The notes under the pieces were generated by a model, which was given only the letters and a program-made list of their open reading frames with translations, did not search any database and had not been told where the DNA came from. This document shows positions 24,833 through 33,031 of a stretch of DNA of 38,469 nucleotides, piece by piece. Numbering within the stretch: the stretch's first letter is position 1; every line of letters begins with the position of its first letter. The DNA is from Actinomycetes bacterium (GTDB lineage: Bacteria > Actinomycetota > Actinomycetes > Actinomycetales > Cellulomonadaceae): positions 1 to 38,469 of the forward strand of contig JAJYTJ010000016.1 of the NCBI GenBank assembly GCA_021793115.1, written 5' to 3'. Both the position numbers and the translations under genes were made by a program.

Positions 24833-25756
24833 ATGACAACCCACCAGATGGCCATCGAGATCGAGGGCCTGACCAAGTCGTTCGGCCGCGTCCACGCCCT
24901 GCGCGGGCTCGACCTGCACGTCCCCGCCGGCCAGGTCACCGGCTTCCTCGGCCCCAACGGCTCGGGCAAGACGACGACGATCCGGATCCTGCTCGGCCTG
25001 CTGCGGGCCGATGCCGGCCGTGCCACCGTCCTCGGCGGCGACCCGTGGTCGGACGCGGTGCGCCTGCACCGGGACATCGCCTACGTCCCCGGCGACGTCT
25101 CGCTCTGGCCCAACCTCACCGGCGGCGAGGCGATCGACATCCTGGTGCGGCTGTCCGGGCCGCTGGACCCGCAGCGCAAGAAGGCCATGCTCGAGCGGTT
25201 CGAGCTCGACCCGACGAAGAAGGCCCGCACCTACTCCAAGGGCAACCGGCAGAAGGTCGCGCTGGTCGCGGCGCTCGCGTCGGACGCCCGGCTGCTGCTG
25301 CTCGACGAGCCGACGAGCGGCCTCGACCCGCTCATGGAGGCGGCGTTCACCGAGTCGATCCGCGAGGTCAAGGCGCAGGGCCGCTCGGTGCTGCTGTCCA
25401 GCCACATCTTCGCCGAGGTGGAGAAGCTGGCCGACCAGGTGGCGATCATCCGCGACGGCGTCACCGTCGAGACCGGCACCATGGCCCAGCTGCGCCACCT
25501 CACGCGCACGCAGGTCACCGTGGTGCTCGACGGCGGGGCCGACGGGCTCGCCACCCTCGAGGGGGTCCACGACGTGGCGACCGCCGACGGCCACGTCACG
25601 TTCGCGGTCGACGAGGCGCAGCTGCCTGCCGTGCTGGCGGCCGTCGCGGCGCGCCGGCCGCGGTCGATCGTCGCGAACCCGCCGTCGCTCGAGGAGCTGT
25701 TCCTGCGCCACTACGGCGACGAGCTCGCGGCGCTGGGTGCGGGGGGCCAGAAGTGA
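24833..25756 (+). CDS. ABC transporter ATP-binding protein of a drug-type exporter
   Basis: This 307-aa ABC ATPase has Walker A GPNGSGKT (40-47), Walker B LLLLDEPTSG (Asp158/Glu159) and the switch His in SSHIFAEVE. The signature is YSKGNRQK (134-141) instead of the common SGGQ, as in ATPases paired with COG3559 permeases. The C-terminal about 80 residues form an accessory domain. The ATG at 24833 follows AAGGAAACGAGC. It is coupled to the permease by a GTGA overlap. The substrate is unknown, but antibiotic or ionophore export is typical for the group. Confidence 0.93.
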   Translation: MTTHQMAIEIEGLTKSFGRVHALRGLDLHVPAGQVTGFLGPNGSGKTTTIRILLGLLRADAGRATVLGGDPWSDAVRLHRDIAYVPGDVSLWPNLTGGEAIDILVRLSGPLDPQRKKAMLERFELDPTKKARTYSKGNRQKVALVAALASDARLLLLDEPTSGLDPLMEAAFTESIREVKAQGRSVLLSSHIFAEVEKLADQVAIIRDGVTVETGTMAQLRHLTRTQVTVVLDGGADGLATLEGVHDVATADGHVTFAVDEAQLPAVLAAVAARRPRSIVANPPSLEELFLRHYGDELAALGAGGQK

Positions 25757-27402
25757 CCGCCACGGTCGCCGCCCCGGTCGCGGCGCCGGTCCGGGTGCGT
25801 CCCTCGTCGGACGCCCTGGCCGGGCTGGGCACGATGGTGCGGTTCGTGCTGCGGCGCAACCGCGTGCGGCTCGCGGTGTGGTTCCTCGTCCTCGTGGTGA
25901 TGTTCCAGTACATCGTCAGCTACTACCGGACCATCTTCACCACCCAGAAGTCGCTCGACGACTTCGCGGCGATCTCCGACACACCGGGCATCAAGGCGCT
26001 CACCGGCCTGTCGGCGGCGGCGGACACCATGGGCGGCGCGGTGTGGACCAAGGGCTGGATGACCGTCGTCCTCGCGCTGGCGATCGGCGTCGTCTTCCTC
26101 GTCACGCGCAGCGGCCGGGCCGACGAGGAGCTCGGCCGCACCGAGCTGCTGCGCTCCCGGGTGCTCGGCGTCCACGCCTACTCGGCGGCGTCGTGGCTGG
26201 TGAACGCGGCGCTGTGCGTCGCGGTCGGCGTCGGCATCGCGCTGGTGTCCGTCGGCGGCCACCTCGACCCGGCAGGGACCGGAGTCGTCGGATCGCTGGT
26301 CCTCGGCGCATCCGTGACGGGAGTCGGCCTCGTCGGCCTGGGCGTGGGGGCGGTGGCGGGCCAGGTGTCCTCGACCTCGCGGGGGGCGAACTCGCTCGGC
26401 TCCGGGGTGCTCGTCGTCCTCTACGTCCTGCGGATGGCCGGCGACCTGGGCAACGGCGCGCTGACGTGGGCGTCGCCCATCGGGTGGGGCCAGCACATGC
26501 AGCCCTACGCCGGCAACCGGTGGTGGCCCTTCGTGCTGCTCGTGGTGCTGGCCGTGCTGCTGCTCGCGGCGGCCGGGTGGCTGGAGGCGACGCGCGACCT
26601 GGGGGCCGGGCTGGTGGCCGAGCGGCCCGGCAAGGCCGTCGCGCCTGCCCGCTACGCCTCGCCGTTCGGGCTCGCGCTGCGGCTGCAGCGCAACCCGATC
26701 ATCGGCTGGACGGTCGCGATCGTCCTCGGCGGCCTGATGTTCGGCTCGGTGGTGCAGGCGATGACCAAGCTCCTGACGGACGCCGGCCAGGGCGCGCAGA
26801 ACCTGCTGCGCGGCACCGGCGTGTCCGCGCTGCTCGCCCTGCTGCTCAGCGTCATGGCGCTGGTGACGGTGATCTTCGCGATGCAGAGCACGGTGACCAT
26901 GCGGTCTGAGGAGGCGTCCGGGATGATCGAGCCGCAGCTGGCCGGATCGCTGTCCCGGTGGCGGTGGACGCTGCAGCGGCTGGTCATCCCGGCGGTGTGG
27001 TCCGCGGTGCTGCTGGTCATCGGCGGCTACCTGGTCGGGGCCGTGTACGGCGGCTCGATCCACGACGCGTCGCAGGGCGTCCGGCTCGCGCTCGCGGCAC
27101 TGGCGTACTGGCCCGCGGTGATGGTGTTCGTCGGCTTCGCGGTGCTGCTGTGGGGCTACCTGCCACGGCTGGCGATCCCGATCGCGTGGGGCGTCATGGT
27201 GGCCATGTGGTTCCTCACGATGTTCGGCGAGGTGTTCCGGCTGCCGCACTGGTTCCTGCGCGCGCTGCCGCTCGCGGCGACGCCCTACCTGCCGCTCGCG
27301 TCGATGTCGTGGACACCCCTGGTGGTGATGACGCTGGTCGCCGGGGCGCTCACGTGGGCCGGCATCGACCGGTTCGCCCGCCGGGACGTGCAGCCGGCCT
27401 GA
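25753..27402 (+). CDS. ABC exporter permease, COG3559 type
   Basis: This 549-aa polytopic protein has about 12 hydrophobic segments arranged as two similar halves, with the family's RFVLRRNRVRLAVWF opening and later LQRNPIIGWTVAI repeat-half opening. Length and pattern match the actinobacterial group annotated as exporters of polyketide antibiotics (COG3559, tetronasin-resistance type). The GTG start overlaps the ATPase stop. A conserved cytoplasmic RSGRADEELGRTELLRSRVLG loop is visible. Repression by the upstream TetR is likely. Confidence 0.88.
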   Translation: MTATVAAPVAAPVRVRPSSDALAGLGTMVRFVLRRNRVRLAVWFLVLVVMFQYIVSYYRTIFTTQKSLDDFAAISDTPGIKALTGLSAAADTMGGAVWTKGWMTVVLALAIGVVFLVTRSGRADEELGRTELLRSRVLGVHAYSAASWLVNAALCVAVGVGIALVSVGGHLDPAGTGVVGSLVLGASVTGVGLVGLGVGAVAGQVSSTSRGANSLGSGVLVVLYVLRMAGDLGNGALTWASPIGWGQHMQPYAGNRWWPFVLLVVLAVLLLAAAGWLEATRDLGAGLVAERPGKAVAPARYASPFGLALRLQRNPIIGWTVAIVLGGLMFGSVVQAMTKLLTDAGQGAQNLLRGTGVSALLALLLSVMALVTVIFAMQSTVTMRSEEASGMIEPQLAGSLSRWRWTLQRLVIPAVWSAVLLVIGGYLVGAVYGGSIHDASQGVRLALAALAYWPAVMVFVGFAVLLWGYLPRLAIPIAWGVMVAMWFLTMFGEVFRLPHWFLRALPLAATPYLPLASMSWTPLVVMTLVAGALTWAGIDRFARRDVQPA

Positions 27403-27432
27403 CGCCCCGTGGCTCAGGCGCCTCAGCCCTTC

Positions 27433-27446
27433 GCGAGCGCGCTCGC
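27433..27446. terminator. Short palindrome between convergent genes
   Basis: GCGAGCGCGCTCGC is a perfect 14-bp palindrome in the 43-bp gap between the permease (plus) and the GAPDH stop (minus). A short stem could help termination of both; it has no loop bases, so this is weak. Confidence 0.35.
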
Positions 27447-28450
27447 TAGAGGCGGTGGCCGACGATCTCCGCGAGCTCGACGAGCCGGTTCGAGAAGCCC
27501 CACTCGTTGTCGTACCAGGCCAGCACCTTCACCTGGCTGCCGATCACCTGGGTCAGGGGGGCGTCGAGGATCGCGGAGTGCGGGTTCCCGACGATGTCGG
27601 CCGAGACGAGGGGCGCGGTCGAGTACTCGAGGTACCGGCCGAGCTCGTCGGACGCCGCCGCCGCACGGAACGCCTCGTTGACGTCCGCGACCCCGGCCGG
27701 CCGCGTCAGCACCGCGGTGAGGTCGGTGATGGAGCCGACCGGCACCGGCACCCGCAGCGCGAACCCGGTGAGCCGGCCCTCGAGCTCCGGGATGATCCGG
27801 CCGATGGTCCGGGCGGCGCCCGACGAGGTCGGGATGGTGGACATCGCGGCGGCGCGGGCGCGCCGCAGGTCGGAGTGCGGGGCGTCGTGCAGCCGCTGGT
27901 CGCTGGTGTAGGCGTGCACCGTCGTCATGAGCCCCGACTCGATACCGAAGGCGTCGTGCAGCACCTTGGCCATGGGCGCCAGGCAGTTCGTGGTGCACGA
28001 GCCGTTGGAGAACACGTCGTGCGCCGCGACGTCGATCGAGTCGGTGTTGACGCCGAGCACGATCGCCGGCACGTCACCCTTGGCCGGCGCGGAGACGAGC
28101 ACCTTGCGCGCGCCGCCCGCCAGGTGCAGGCGTGCGCTGTCGGCGTCGGTGAAGCGGCCCGTGGACTCGATGACGACGTCCGCGCCGACCTCGCCCCACG
28201 AGACGAGGGCGGGGTCCCGCTGCGCGAAGACCCGCACGGTGCGCTCGCCGACGACGATCGCCTCGTCGTCGGCCCGTACGCCGGCCAGGTGCCCGGAGAT
28301 CGAGTCCCACTCCAGGAGCGTCGCCAGCGTGGCGACGTCCGTGATGTCGTTGACGGCGACGACCTCGACGTCCGCGTCACCCGCCAGCGCGGCGCGCAGC
28401 ACGCTGCGGCCGATCCGCCCGAACCCGTTGATGCCTACCCGAACGGTCAT
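27446..28450 (-). CDS. gap: Glyceraldehyde-3-phosphate dehydrogenase, TetR-linked
   Basis: This 334-aa type I GAPDH has NAD motif NGFGRIGR (8-15), Asp35 after beta-2 (favouring NAD), catalytic Cys152 in SNGSCTTNC (usual SNASCTTNC), His179 in TTVHAYTSDQ, and the C-terminal WYDNEWGFSNRLV. It oxidises glyceraldehyde-3-phosphate to 1,3-bisphosphoglycerate. The active site is intact. Unlike a housekeeping gap gene it is not next to pgk/tpi: its ATG overlaps the stop of a TetR repressor gene (ATGA), and it would be the only target in that operon. That context suggests an inducible second isozyme; whether another gap gene exists cannot be seen here. Confidence 0.93.
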   Translation of the reverse strand: MTVRVGINGFGRIGRSVLRAALAGDADVEVVAVNDITDVATLATLLEWDSISGHLAGVRADDEAIVVGERTVRVFAQRDPALVSWGEVGADVVIESTGRFTDADSARLHLAGGARKVLVSAPAKGDVPAIVLGVNTDSIDVAAHDVFSNGSCTTNCLAPMAKVLHDAFGIESGLMTTVHAYTSDQRLHDAPHSDLRRARAAAMSTIPTSSGAARTIGRIIPELEGRLTGFALRVPVPVGSITDLTAVLTRPAGVADVNEAFRAAAASDELGRYLEYSTAPLVSADIVGNPHSAILDAPLTQVIGSQVKVLAWYDNEWGFSNRLVELAEIVGHRL

Positions 28451-29088
28451 GAGGTCTCCTCGATCGATGGTGTGGTGCGGGACTGGGGGACGTCGGCGGG
28501 GGGCGGTGCGAGCGGTGCCGGGGTGGTCGCACCGCGGGCCGCCTCGATGAGCGCGACGGCGCCGCGCACCGCGGCGTCCATGGGCTCCTGCGAGCCGTGC
28601 GCCCGCGCGAGCACGTAGCCACCCTGCAGCACGGCCGTCAGGGTGAGTGCGAGGTCGGCCGGCACGGTGGTCGCCGGCAGCTCACCGGCGGCGACCGCCT
28701 CGGCGATGGCCGAGGTCCAGCGCTCGGCCACGGTCCTGAACGCACCCGCGACCAGGCCGATGAGCTCCGGGTCCTGCACCACCTGGGGATCCTGCGTCAT
28801 GCGGCCGACCGGGCAGCCCCTGGTCCCGGGGCGGGGCCGGGTCAGGTAGCGCTCGATGCGCTCGACCGGGCTGCCCGCGCCCTGCAGGCCCTGCGACTCG
28901 CCGACAGGCCCCTCGATCGCGCTGCGGAACGCCTCGACCGCCAGCTCGTGCTTGCCGGCGAAGTGGTGGTACATGCTGCCCTGCCCGACGCCGGCGCGAG
29001 CCAGCACCTCGTTCGGGCTGGTCGCCGCGTAGCCCCGCTCCCAGAGCAGCTCTGCCATGGCGTCGGTGAGACGTTCGCGCGCGGTCAC
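28447..29088 (-). CDS. TetR repressor coupled to GAPDH
   Basis: This 213-aa TetR protein has an N-terminal HTH (about 5-50: DAMAELLWERGYAATSPNEVLARAGVGQGSMYHHFAGKHEL) and a C-terminal domain containing RGCPVGRMTQDP with Cys92, a segment seen in TetR members of the YxaF/LmrA/NemR-like group. The C-terminus is Ala/Pro-rich. The GTG at 29088 is preferred because it lies just after a perfect 26-bp palindrome and a TACAGT hexamer; the open frame beyond it runs through that operator. It probably represses itself and the downstream GAPDH. The inducer is unknown; the conserved Cys makes an electrophile possible. Confidence 0.88.
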   Translation of the reverse strand: MTARERLTDAMAELLWERGYAATSPNEVLARAGVGQGSMYHHFAGKHELAVEAFRSAIEGPVGESQGLQGAGSPVERIERYLTRPRPGTRGCPVGRMTQDPQVVQDPELIGLVAGAFRTVAERWTSAIAEAVAAGELPATTVPADLALTLTAVLQGGYVLARAHGSQEPMDAAVRGAVALIEAARGATTPAPLAPPPADVPQSRTTPSIEETS

Positions 29089-29093
29089 CACAC

Positions 29094-29119
29094 CACTGTA
29101 CCTACTAGTAGGTACAGTG
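29094..29119 (-). promoter_or_regulatory. Perfect 26-bp palindromic TetR operator
   Basis: The 13-base arm CACTGTACCTACT is followed without spacer by its exact reverse complement. It ends 5 bp from the TetR start codon. Within it, TACAGT on minus (29100-29095) is positioned as a -10 element 6 bases before the GTG, implying a leaderless transcript blocked by repressor binding. Size and symmetry fit a TetR dimer or pair of dimers. Confidence 0.85.
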
Positions 29120-29348
29120 CGCCAGGAGTGATGGCACGCCACCCGGGACCCTCGGGCCGTGGGCGCCCCACCTCGCCGGAGTAGCGTCGGCGCTGTCACG
29201 GCGGTGGGGCTCGCCACAACCGCGGCTCCGCCTGCGGGCGTGGCCGCCAACGGTCCCTGGAGCATCCGGTGGGGTGGGCCGTGGCATCGTCCCGGCCCCT
29301 CGCCCGGTCTGCCCGCCACTACGGTGCACGACGAGGGAAGGAACGACG

Positions 29349-30617
29349 ATGACGCGATCGACGGTGACGTTCACCCAGGTCACAGGCCTGGAGATCCTGG
29401 ACTCGCGCGGCAACCCGACGGTCCAGGTGACGTTGGTCGCCGACGACGGCGCGACCTACGTGGCGGGGGTGCCCTCCGGGGCGTCCACCGGCACGCGGGA
29501 AGCGGTGGAGCTGCGGGACGGGGACAAGGGCCGGTACGCCGGCAAGGGCGTCACGCGCGCTGTCGGGTACGTCAACGGCGAGATCGCCGACCTGCTCACG
29601 GGCCGCTCGTGGTCGTCGCTCGCCGAGGTCGACGACGCCCTCATCGCGCTCGACGGCACGCCGACCAAGGCGCGGCTCGGCGCGAACGCGATCGTCGGGA
29701 CGTCGATGGCGGTGGCACGCGCGTTCGCCGCGACCACGCCGCTGTGGCAGTCGCTGCAGCCGGCGGGCGTCGCGCCACGCCTGCCCGTGCCGCACTTCAA
29801 CGTGCTCAACGGTGGCGTGCACGCGCCGAACGACCTCGACTTCCAGGAGTTCATGGTGGCGCCGGTCGGTGCCCCGACGTTCCCGGAGGCGCTGCGCGCC
29901 GGGGCCGCGGTCTACGCCCGGCTGCGCGCGCTGCTGCAGGCCAAGGGCGAGGTCACCGGGCTGGGCGACGAAGGTGGCTTCGCGCCGAACATCGCCCGGC
30001 CGGAGGACGTGCTGGCGCTCATCGTGCAGGCGATCGCCGACGCCGGGTACCCCACCGGGCGCACCGGCGTGGCCATCGCCCTGGACCCCGCCGCGAGCGA
30101 GTTCTACCGCGATGGCGCCTACCGCGTCGCCGGCGAGACGCTGAGCAGCGACGACATGATCGCGCGCTACGAGGCCATCGCCACCGACTTCCCGGTCTGG
30201 TCGCTCGAGGACGGGCTCGCCGAGGGCGACTGGGACGGCTGGGAGCGGCTCACGGCGCGGCTGGGCGACCGGCTCCAGCTCGTCGGCGACGACATCTTCG
30301 TCACCAACCCGGCGATCATCACGGAGGCCATCGGCCGCAAGGTCGGCACGTCGGCGCTCATCAAGGTCAACCAGATCGGCTCGATCACCGAGACGCTGCG
30401 CGCCCAGGAGATCTGCCGCCAGGCCGGCTACACGCAGATGATCTCGCACCGCTCCGGCGAGACCACCGACACCTTCATCGCGGACCTGGCCGTCGCCACG
30501 GGCACGGGCCAGCTCAAGACGGGTGCGCCCGCACGCGGCGAGCGTGTCGCCAAGTACAACCGGCTGCTCGAGATCGCGGCGGCCCACCCCGAGCTGCCCT
30601 ACGGCCTGACGGCCTGA
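29349..30617 (+). CDS. eno: Phosphopyruvate hydratase (enolase)
   Basis: This 422-aa enolase has the active-site loop PSGASTG (42-48), His158 in GGVHAPN, general-acid/base Glu208 (GDEGGFAPN) and Lys339 (LIKVNQIGS), and Mg ligands Asp246, Glu287 and Asp314. The C-terminal SHRSGETTDTFIADLAV and TGAPARGERVAKYNRLL are also typical. It interconverts 2-phosphoglycerate and phosphoenolpyruvate. The ATG at 29349 follows GAGGGAAGG. Context is unusual: no pyruvate kinase or FtsB-like gene follows, and it is divergent from the TetR-GAPDH pair. It may be a second enolase; that cannot be decided from the window. Confidence 0.95.
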   Translation: MTRSTVTFTQVTGLEILDSRGNPTVQVTLVADDGATYVAGVPSGASTGTREAVELRDGDKGRYAGKGVTRAVGYVNGEIADLLTGRSWSSLAEVDDALIALDGTPTKARLGANAIVGTSMAVARAFAATTPLWQSLQPAGVAPRLPVPHFNVLNGGVHAPNDLDFQEFMVAPVGAPTFPEALRAGAAVYARLRALLQAKGEVTGLGDEGGFAPNIARPEDVLALIVQAIADAGYPTGRTGVAIALDPAASEFYRDGAYRVAGETLSSDDMIARYEAIATDFPVWSLEDGLAEGDWDGWERLTARLGDRLQLVGDDIFVTNPAIITEAIGRKVGTSALIKVNQIGSITETLRAQEICRQAGYTQMISHRSGETTDTFIADLAVATGTGQLKTGAPARGERVAKYNRLLEIAAAHPELPYGLTA

Positions 30618-30623
30618 CCTCGG

Positions 30624-30667
30624 ATCCTGCCCCGGCGGGCCGGTCGTGCGGCGCGCCGGGGCAGGAT
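30624..30667. terminator. Bidirectional hairpin between enolase and EamA genes
   Basis: ATCCTGCCCCGGCG (30624-30637) and its exact complement (30654-30667) form a 14-bp stem with a 16-base loop. It fills the gap between two convergent stop codons, so it probably terminates both. Confidence 0.8.
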
Positions 30668-31729
30668 TCAGTGCGTGTGGCGGTGGTGCGCGTCCGGGTA
30701 GTGCGGGTGCGTGTGGGTCATCGGCTCGTGGACGTGCCGATGGGTGTGCCACGTGCCCGGCGGCACGGGCTGCGGGTGCTCGTGCTGGTGGTGCTCGTCG
30801 TGCGTGTGCCAGTGGCTGTGCTCGAGGGCCTCGTGGGTGTGCTCGTGCTCGTGCCGCTCCGTCAGGTGCAGCCACACGCCGAACGCCATGAGGACGCCGG
30901 CCAGCACGAGCGGCCAGGTGACCGGCTCGCCGAGGCCGACCGCCACCACGGCGCCGACGAAGGGTGCCACCGCGAAGTAGGCGCCGGTGCGGGCGGTGCC
31001 GACGGCGCTCAGCGCGTAGATGAACAGCACGAGGCTCAGCCCGTAGGCGACGAGGCCGAGCGCCATCGCCCCGGCGATCGCCGGCAGTGCCGGCAGGTGC
31101 GCCCCGAGCAGCAGCGCGAGCACCAGGTTGATCGGACCCGCGACGGCGCCCTTGACCGCCGCGAGCCACGTCGCGTCGGTGAGGGCGACCTTGCGGGTGA
31201 GGTTGTTGTCCAGGCCCCAGCACAGGCAGGCGCCGAGCACCGCGAGCGCCGGCAGCGGAGTGCCGAGCTGCACGCCCGCCGGCACGGACAGCACTGTCGC
31301 GCCGGCCACGATCGCGAGCATCCCGAGGACGATCCGCCGCTCGACGTGCTCCCGGAACACCACCCATGCCAGGACCGCCGTGAACACGCCCTCGGCGTTG
31401 AGCAGCAGCGAGGCTCCCGACGCGGGCATCCGGGACAGGCCGGCCATGAGCAGCACCGGCGCCACCACGCCGCCCGCCGCGACGGCACCGACCAGCGGCA
31501 GCACCTCGCCCCGGCGCAGCACCACACGGGCGGGCCGGCGCACCAGCCGGTAGGCCCACAGCCCGAGCCCCGACCCGCAGTACAGCAGCCCCGCCAGCAG
31601 CCACGGGCTGACGTCTCCCAGCAGCGCCTTGGCGAACGGCGTGCTGACGCCGAAGAGGACGGCGGAGACCAGCGCCGCCTGCACGCCCGGGTGCCGCAGC
31701 CCGGCCTGGTCGGTGGTCCGGCCGGTCAT
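30668..31729 (-). CDS. DMT/EamA family transporter with His-rich C-terminal tail
   Basis: This is a 353-aa protein. Residues about 15-290 contain ten membrane helices in two EamA halves (AALVSAVLFGVSTPFAKALLG starting the first, GACLCWGLDNNLTRKVAL the second). The remaining about 60 residues are a hydrophilic tail of repeated His pairs: HEHEHTH, HSHWHTHDEHHQHEH, HTHRHVH and HTHPHYPDAHHRHTH, about 24 His in all. Such tails usually bind Ni, Co or Zn, so a metal-responsive or metal-exporting role is plausible but unproven. The ATG at 31729 overlaps the stop of the DUF1232 gene. Confidence 0.87.
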   Translation of the reverse strand: MTGRTTDQAGLRHPGVQAALVSAVLFGVSTPFAKALLGDVSPWLLAGLLYCGSGLGLWAYRLVRRPARVVLRRGEVLPLVGAVAAGGVVAPVLLMAGLSRMPASGASLLLNAEGVFTAVLAWVVFREHVERRIVLGMLAIVAGATVLSVPAGVQLGTPLPALAVLGACLCWGLDNNLTRKVALTDATWLAAVKGAVAGPINLVLALLLGAHLPALPAIAGAMALGLVAYGLSLVLFIYALSAVGTARTGAYFAVAPFVGAVVAVGLGEPVTWPLVLAGVLMAFGVWLHLTERHEHEHTHEALEHSHWHTHDEHHQHEHPQPVPPGTWHTHRHVHEPMTHTHPHYPDAHHRHTH

Positions 31730-32145
31730 GCCCGGCTCATCCCGACGAGCCCGAGCAGGGCCTGCAGCCCCTGCGGCGACCCCGGCCAGTGCCGGTCCAG
31801 CGCCTGGTAGCCCGCGTGCCGCACGACGAACCGCAGCGCGACGGCCACCATGATCGCGTCGTCGGCGTAGCCGATCACCGGGATCGCATCCGGGACCAGG
31901 TCGATCGGCGAGACGAGGTAGGCCAGCAGCGCCAGCAGCCACCACCGGACCGGTCGCGGCACCGCGGGATCGGCGGCCAGCCGGCGCACCAGCCGGACCA
32001 CATCCGGGACGAGGCGTGCCACCTGGCGCCAGTCGACCTGCCGTCCGGCTCGCCGGGCCTGCCGTCCCAGTGCCACGAGCAGCGCGCCCCAGGCCAGCGC
32101 CAGCCCGGCGGCGAGGCCGGTCGCGATCGGCGGCCAGTGGGGCAC
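31726..32145 (-). CDS. DUF1232 (YkvA-like) membrane protein
   Basis: This 139-aa protein has an N-terminal helix (about 7-27) and a DUF1232 core at 66-110, LLALLAYLVSPIDLVPDAIPVIGYADDA, the hallmark SPIDLIPD..P..G..DD motif. The function is unknown. The GTG at 32145 was chosen because it leads directly into the first membrane helix. It is translationally coupled (ATGA) to the EamA-like gene downstream and divergent from the response-regulator gene. Confidence 0.85.
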   Translation of the reverse strand: MPHWPPIATGLAAGLALAWGALLVALGRQARRAGRQVDWRQVARLVPDVVRLVRRLAADPAVPRPVRWWLLALLAYLVSPIDLVPDAIPVIGYADDAIMVAVALRFVVRHAGYQALDRHWPGSPQGLQALLGLVGMSRA

Positions 32146-32253
32146 GGCACGGCCTCCGGTCGTCGTGGTCGGGGGTGCGCGGATGACCCCGCTGCAGCGA
32201 GTATCCCGCCGGTCCACATGCCCGGCACCTACCATGCGGCGCGTGAGGCTGTC

Positions 32254-33027
32254 ATGACGAGCGACGAGCCGAGGCGCTTCCACGCGCTCGTCGTGGACGA
32301 CGAGCCCAGCCTCGTGCGTGCGGTGGCCGGCTACCTCGAGCGCGACGGCTTCGTCGTGACGTCGGCGGCGAGCGGCGAGGAGGCGCTGGCGATCGCCCGC
32401 CGGGACGCGCCGGACGTCGTGGTGCTGGACCTCGGGCTGCCGGGCATCGACGGCCTCGAGGTGTGCCGCGCGCTGCGCACCTTCAGCGACGCCTACGTCG
32501 TCATGCTCACGGCTCGGGCCGACGAGGTCGACACGCTCGTCGGGCTGTCCGTCGGCGCGGACGACTACGTCACCAAGCCGTTCAGCCCGCGCGAGCTCAT
32601 CGCGCGGATCCGCACCATGCTGCGCCGGCCGCGCATGGCGTTCCCGGCGGTACCGCCTGCGGCTCCGGTTGCCACGCCGCCGGTGACCGTGCCGGCCGCG
32701 CCTGCGCCGGTCGCGCCCGCCACGGACGTGCGCCGGTTCGGCGCGCTGACGATCGACCCGGCGGCCCGCGAGGTGACGGTCGGTGACCGCGCGGTCCACC
32801 TGACCCGCACCGAGTTCGACGTGCTGGACGTGCTGAGCGGTCAGCCGCGTCAGGCCTTCAGCCGCCGCCAGCTCGTCGAGCGCGTCTGGGACTCGCAGTG
32901 GACGGGCGACGAGCACCTCGTCGACATCCACGTCGGCAACCTGCGACGCAAGCTGGGCGACGAGCCGCAGGCGGCGCGCTACGTGCTCACCGTGCGCGGC
33001 GTGGGGTACCGGATGGGACCCGGCTGA
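32254..33027 (+). CDS. OmpR-family response regulator
   Basis: This 257-aa protein has a receiver domain at 9-125 with Asp15/Asp16, phospho-acceptor Asp59 (VVVLDLGLPG) and Lys108 (VTKPF). It continues with an unusually long Pro/Ala/Val linker (about 128-160) and a winged-helix domain (about 163-255) ending YVLTVRGVGYRMG. It converges tail to tail with a histidine kinase gene (4 bp apart), an atypical arrangement for a cognate pair. A TACCAT hexamer at 32230-32235 might be its -10. Targets are unknown; the neighbouring SHOCT operon is the obvious candidate. Confidence 0.93.
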   Translation: MTSDEPRRFHALVVDDEPSLVRAVAGYLERDGFVVTSAASGEEALAIARRDAPDVVVLDLGLPGIDGLEVCRALRTFSDAYVVMLTARADEVDTLVGLSVGADDYVTKPFSPRELIARIRTMLRRPRMAFPAVPPAAPVATPPVTVPAAPAPVAPATDVRRFGALTIDPAAREVTVGDRAVHLTRTEFDVLDVLSGQPRQAFSRRQLVERVWDSQWTGDEHLVDIHVGNLRRKLGDEPQAARYVLTVRGVGYRMGPG

Positions 33028-33031
33028 CCGT

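Noticed and set aside
27433..27446. Strong rho-independent terminator at the permease/GAPDH junction
   Set aside because: The palindrome has no loop and no T tract, so I kept it only as a weak candidate.
29319..31604. 761-codon minus-strand frame over enolase
   Set aside because: Shadow of the enolase and EamA genes; no domain recognisable.
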